Source of the DNA: Nostoc sp. MS1
GTDB taxonomy: Bacteria > Cyanobacteriota > Cyanobacteriia > Cyanobacteriales > Nostocaceae
Assembly: GCF_019976755.1 (NCBI RefSeq)
Contig: NZ_AP023441.1
Location: 3,841,501 to 3,905,500, forward strand
Direction of reading: 5' to 3'
Length of the DNA: 64,000 bases
The notes under the pieces are model-generated. The model was not told the DNA's origin and searched no databases. It saw nothing but the letters and a program-made list of their open reading frames with translations. The position numbers and the translations under genes were made by a program. Positions 60,847 to 64,000 of this stretch are shown one piece after another. Each line of letters starts with the position of its first letter. Position 1 is the stretch's first letter.

Positions 60847-63800
60847 CTAAAAATTTGGGCAATATTCTTGGATGATTTTTACATCCAAAGTAGTATTTTG
60901 CATCGAACGAATGGCGGCAACAGTGGCTTTAGCTCCAGCGATGGTTGTGATGATGGGGATTTTGTAGGCTAAACCTGTACGGCGAATTAATCGCGCGTCG
61001 GTTTGTGCTTCTTCTCCTGATGGGGTGTTAATAATCAGTTGGATTTTTTGGTTCTTGATGGCATCAATAACGTGAGGACGGCCTTCGTGCAGTTTTAGGA
61101 CTAGCTCGACGTTCAAGCCATGTTCTAATAGAACGCGGCGTGTACCATAGGTAGCCATGACTTTAAAGCCTAAGTCAATAAACTCTTTAACTACAGGTAC
61201 GGCTGCGGCCTTATCGCGATCGCTCATGGAAACAAACACCGTTCCTGATAGGGGTAGCCGTTCTCCTGCACCTAATTCTGCCTTAGCGAAGGCGCGACCA
61301 AAGTCGCTGTCGATTCCCATCACTTCGCCTGTAGAACGCATCTCTGGGCCTAATATTGTATCAGTTCCAGGAAATTTATTAAAGGGTAATACTGCTTCTT
61401 TGACGGCAATATGATTAGGGATAACTTCTTGGGTAAAGTTCAACTCTTCCAAGGTTTTACCCGACATAATCAAAGATGCCAACTTCGCCAAGGGTATGCC
61501 TGTTGCTTTAGAAACAAAGGGTACTGTGCGAGAGGCGCGGGGGTTGGCTTCCAAAATGTAAACTTGGGGTGAATATGTACTTGCACCAATGACGGCAAAC
61601 TGAATATTCATTAACCCAACTACAGAAAGCGACTGTGCTAGTTGTACCGTCCAAGAGCGGATTTGATTGAGGACGGCTGGTGGTAGAGAAATTGAGGGTA
61701 GAGAACAAGCCGAGTCGCCTGAGTGAATCCCCGCTTGTTCGATGTGTTCCATGATGCCGCCAATCACTACTCGCCCCGTATGGTCGGCGATCGCATCCAC
61801 ATCAACTTCGATAGCATTTTCCAGGAACTTGTCGATTAAAATTGGGTGTTCTGGTTCTACTTGCACAGCAAAGGTCATGTAACGTTCCAACTCTGCATCA
61901 GAGTAGACGATTTCCATCGCCCTTCCCCCCAATACATAACTCGGACGCACTACCACCGGGTAGCCGATACGTTTAGCAACAATCAGAGCGTCTTCGTAAC
62001 TCCTGGCAATTCCGTTTGGTGGTTGAGAAATATTCAACTGTTTAAGGATTTTCTCAAACCGTTCCCGGTCTTCGGCTCTGTCTATGGAGTCGGGGGAAGT
62101 TCCCCAAATTCTTGTGGTGAGTGTGTCAGAATCATCTGCTAACTGCTGTTGCAGATATTCCTGTAACGGTAGCGCCAACTTTAAAGGTGTTTGTCCGCCA
62201 AATTGGACAATGATTCCGACTGGGTTCTCCGCTTCGATAATGTTGAGAACATCTTCTTTAGTTAATGGTTCAAAGTAGAGGCGATCGCTTGTATCGTAGT
62301 CTGTAGAAACTGTCTCTGGGTTGGAGTTGACCATAATTGTTTCGTAGCCAGCACCTTTGAGTGCATAGGCGGCGTGACAACAACAATAGTCAAATTCGAT
62401 TCCTTGACCGATCCGGTTGGGGCCACCTCCTAAAATCATCACCTTGGGTTTGGTTGTGGGGGTGACTTCGCTTTCTTCTTCGTAGGTGGAATAGTAATAG
62501 GGTGTAAAGGCTTCAAACTCAGCCGCGCAGGTATCGACAGTTTTATAAGCTGGGATAACTCCTAGCTGTTTGCGGTAAGTGCGGACTTCATCTTCGGTGG
62601 TTTTGGTGGCGTAGGCGATTTGGCGATCGCTAAATCCATCGCGTTTAACTGCATACATTTGCTCTTTTGTCAACTGTTGTAATGGTGTCCGCTTGAGGAA
62701 CTTTTCCACTTCCAACAATTGCTGCATTTTATCTAGAAACCAAGGGTCAATCCCTGTGAGTTCATAGATTTCCTCCGCACTCATACCTAATTGCAAAGCA
62801 TGACGTAACGAAAAAATCCGATCTGGGTTTGGTGTGCGTAGTTGGGCGCGAATTTGTTCCCCACTGGGTAATTTTTCGGCTTTATCGCAACCCCAACCAG
62901 CACGCCCAGTTTCCAGAGAACGCAACGCTTTTTGGAAAGACTCGTTAAAAGTCCGCCCAATGGCCATTGCTTCCCCTACTGATTTCATTTGTGTGGTTAG
63001 CACTGGTTCCGAACCTGGGAATTTCTCAAAGGCGAAGCGGGGAACTTTGGTAACGACGTAATCAATTGTCGGTTCAAAGGAGGCGGGGGTTTTCTTGGTG
63101 ATGTCGTTTCTAATTTCATCCAAGCTGTAACCTACAGCCAACTTAGCCGCCATTTTGGCTATTGGGAAACCCGTTGCTTTGGAAGCCAAGGCTGAACTGC
63201 GGGAAACGCGGGGGTTCATTTCGATGACAACTACATCCCCATTAACTGGATTTACCGCAAACTGGATGTTAGAACCGCCAGTTTCTACACCAATTTCACG
63301 GATAATTTTAATCGCCATATCCCGCAGCCGTTGGTATTCTTTATCGGTGAGGGTTTGGGCGGGGGCGACGGTAATTGAGTCGCCGGTGTGGATACCCATC
63401 GGGTCAAGGTTTTCGATGGAACAGATAATGACAACGTTATCTGCTAAGTCGCGCATCACCTCTAATTCGTATTCTTTCCAACCCAGGAGGGACTGGTCGA
63501 TCAGAATTTGCGAAACGGGACTTGCATCTATCCCGACTTGAGCCATTTCCTCAAATTCTTCTTGGTTGTAAGCAATACCGCCACCTGTCCCACCCATAGT
63601 AAAAGCTGGGCGAATAATTAAAGGATACGTCCCGATGCGTTGGGCGATCGCTTTGGCTTCTTCTAAAGTTGACGCTGTACCACTGGGGCAAACTTGCACC
63701 CCAATTTTATCCATTGCTTCGTTAAAAAGTTTCCGGTCTTCGGCTTTTTCGATCGCGGGTAACTTCGCACCGATCAATTCCACGTTATATTTATCTAGAG

Positions 63801-64000
63801 CGCCATTTTTCGCCAAAGCCACGGCGATATTTAAGGCTGTTTGTCCGCCCATTGTCGGTAGTAAAGCATCTGGGCGTTCTTTAGCGATAACCTTCTCGAC
63901 GAACTCCGGTGTTAATGGTTCGATGTAAGTGCGATCGGCTGTTTCCGGGTCGGTCATAATTGTCGCCGGATTTGAGTTAACCAGCACTACTTCGTAACCT
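60847..64000 (-). CDS. carB: Carbamoyl-phosphate synthase large subunit (5' end off window)
   Basis: The large ATP-grasp subunit of carbamoyl-phosphate synthase, which makes carbamoyl phosphate for arginine and pyrimidines with CarA. The frame is open to the window edge, where GYEVVLVNSNPATIMTDPE is read; about 35-40 N-terminal residues lie beyond 64000. Two synthetase halves are visible: first ATP-grasp with QSLLGWKEYELEVMRD, second with ILGGGPNRIGQGIEFDYCCC. The C-terminal MGS-like regulatory domain includes VMATYGTRRVLLEHGLNVEL. It ends NTTLDVKIIQEYCPNF. Next to the sigma factor. Confidence 0.97.
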   Translation of the reverse strand, partial: GYEVVLVNSNPATIMTDPETADRTYIEPLTPEFVEKVIAKERPDALLPTMGGQTALNIAVALAKNGALDKYNVELIGAKLPAIEKAEDRKLFNEAMDKIGVQVCPSGTASTLEEAKAIAQRIGTYPLIIRPAFTMGGTGGGIAYNQEEFEEMAQVGIDASPVSQILIDQSLLGWKEYELEVMRDLADNVVIICSIENLDPMGIHTGDSITVAPAQTLTDKEYQRLRDMAIKIIREIGVETGGSNIQFAVNPVNGDVVVIEMNPRVSRSSALASKATGFPIAKMAAKLAVGYSLDEIRNDITKKTPASFEPTIDYVVTKVPRFAFEKFPGSEPVLTTQMKSVGEAMAIGRTFNESFQKALRSLETGRAGWGCDKAEKLPSGEQIRAQLRTPNPDRIFSLRHALQLGMSAEEIYELTGIDPWFLDKMQQLLEVEKFLKRTPLQQLTKEQMYAVKRDGFSDRQIAYATKTTEDEVRTYRKQLGVIPAYKTVDTCAAEFEAFTPYYYSTYEEESEVTPTTKPKVMILGGGPNRIGQGIEFDYCCCHAAYALKGAGYETIMVNSNPETVSTDYDTSDRLYFEPLTKEDVLNIIEAENPVGIIVQFGGQTPLKLALPLQEYLQQQLADDSDTLTTRIWGTSPDSIDRAEDRERFEKILKQLNISQPPNGIARSYEDALIVAKRIGYPVVVRPSYVLGGRAMEIVYSDAELERYMTFAVQVEPEHPILIDKFLENAIEVDVDAIADHTGRVVIGGIMEHIEQAGIHSGDSACSLPSISLPPAVLNQIRSWTVQLAQSLSVVGLMNIQFAVIGASTYSPQVYILEANPRASRTVPFVSKATGIPLAKLASLIMSGKTLEELNFTQEVIPNHIAVKEAVLPFNKFPGTDTILGPEMRSTGEVMGIDSDFGRAFAKAELGAGERLPLSGTVFVSMSDRDKAAAVPVVKEFIDLGFKVMATYGTRRVLLEHGLNVELVLKLHEGRPHVIDAIKNQKIQLIINTPSGEEAQTDARLIRRTGLAYKIPIITTIAGAKATVAAIRSMQNTTLDVKIIQEYCPNF

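Noticed and set aside
63155..63541. Plus-strand frame opposite carB
   Set aside because: Antisense shadow of a highly conserved gene; no ribosome site or motif.

Overview
The window looks like chromosome of a filamentous, heterocyst-forming cyanobacterium of the Anabaena/Nostoc/Trichormus group. Evidence in the sequence: frequent GCGATCGC (HIP1) octamers, heptameric short tandem repeats between genes, photosystem I genes (psaF, psaJ, psaL), a tandem amiC pair, and the heterocyst regulators hetZ-patU5-patU3. No rRNA, CRISPR array, prophage or intact insertion sequence was seen; one tRNA (Pro, anticodon UGG) is present.

Left part (1-31.4 kb). The 5' end of mreB diverges from ssb. Then come a SIMPL-domain secreted protein, a CPA2 Na+/H+ antiporter, the tandem septal amidases amiC1/amiC2 with murI (cell wall), solanesyl diphosphate synthase, the hetZ-patU5-patU3 cluster, a transglutaminase-like membrane protein whose catalytic Cys and His are replaced, a pYEATS membrane gene split by a frameshift, remA-gmk, psaF-psaJ-psaL, tsaD, an alpha/beta hydrolase, an ACT-domain protein, a Ycf52-like acetyltransferase, tRNA-Pro, tic22, prmC, a YrdC/Sua5 protein, a zinc alcohol dehydrogenase and two small conserved genes.

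Middle (31.7-41.2 kb). The rimP-nusA-ylxR-(small ORF)-infB transcription/translation operon lies on the minus strand. It is followed by a large cyanobacterial membrane protein, a peptidoglycan-binding protein with a Pro/Thr/Ala/Ser tail, and a ClpP-fold membrane serine protease.

Accessory stretch (41.2-56 kb). This holds three Uma2-family nuclease-like genes, an HNH endonuclease gene killed by two nonsense codons, an array of eight 21-bp repeats, a WD40 gene remnant, and a Rpn/DUF4351-type gene whose 3' end is duplicated in tandem. Core genes radA, rpaB and a cytochrome b6f assembly gene lie among them. Two PEP-CTERM surface proteins and a calpain-type cysteine protease with duplicated pre-peptidase domains follow.

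Right end (56.3-64 kb). All genes are on the minus strand: an NblB-like HEAT protein, a CBS pair, a MutT Nudix hydrolase, a DUF760 protein, a group 2 sigma factor and carB, which runs off the window.

From memory of Anabaena PCC 7120, the genes up to about 30.5 kb follow one region (around all0087-alr0117) and those from infB to carB follow a different one (around alr3809-alr3832). The window therefore probably comes from a relative with a rearrangement rather than from PCC 7120 itself. Most notable items: a candidate HetR site inside the gene opposite hetZ, the split patU, the catalytically degenerate transglutaminase, the bacterial calpain, and several decaying or freshly duplicated accessory genes.
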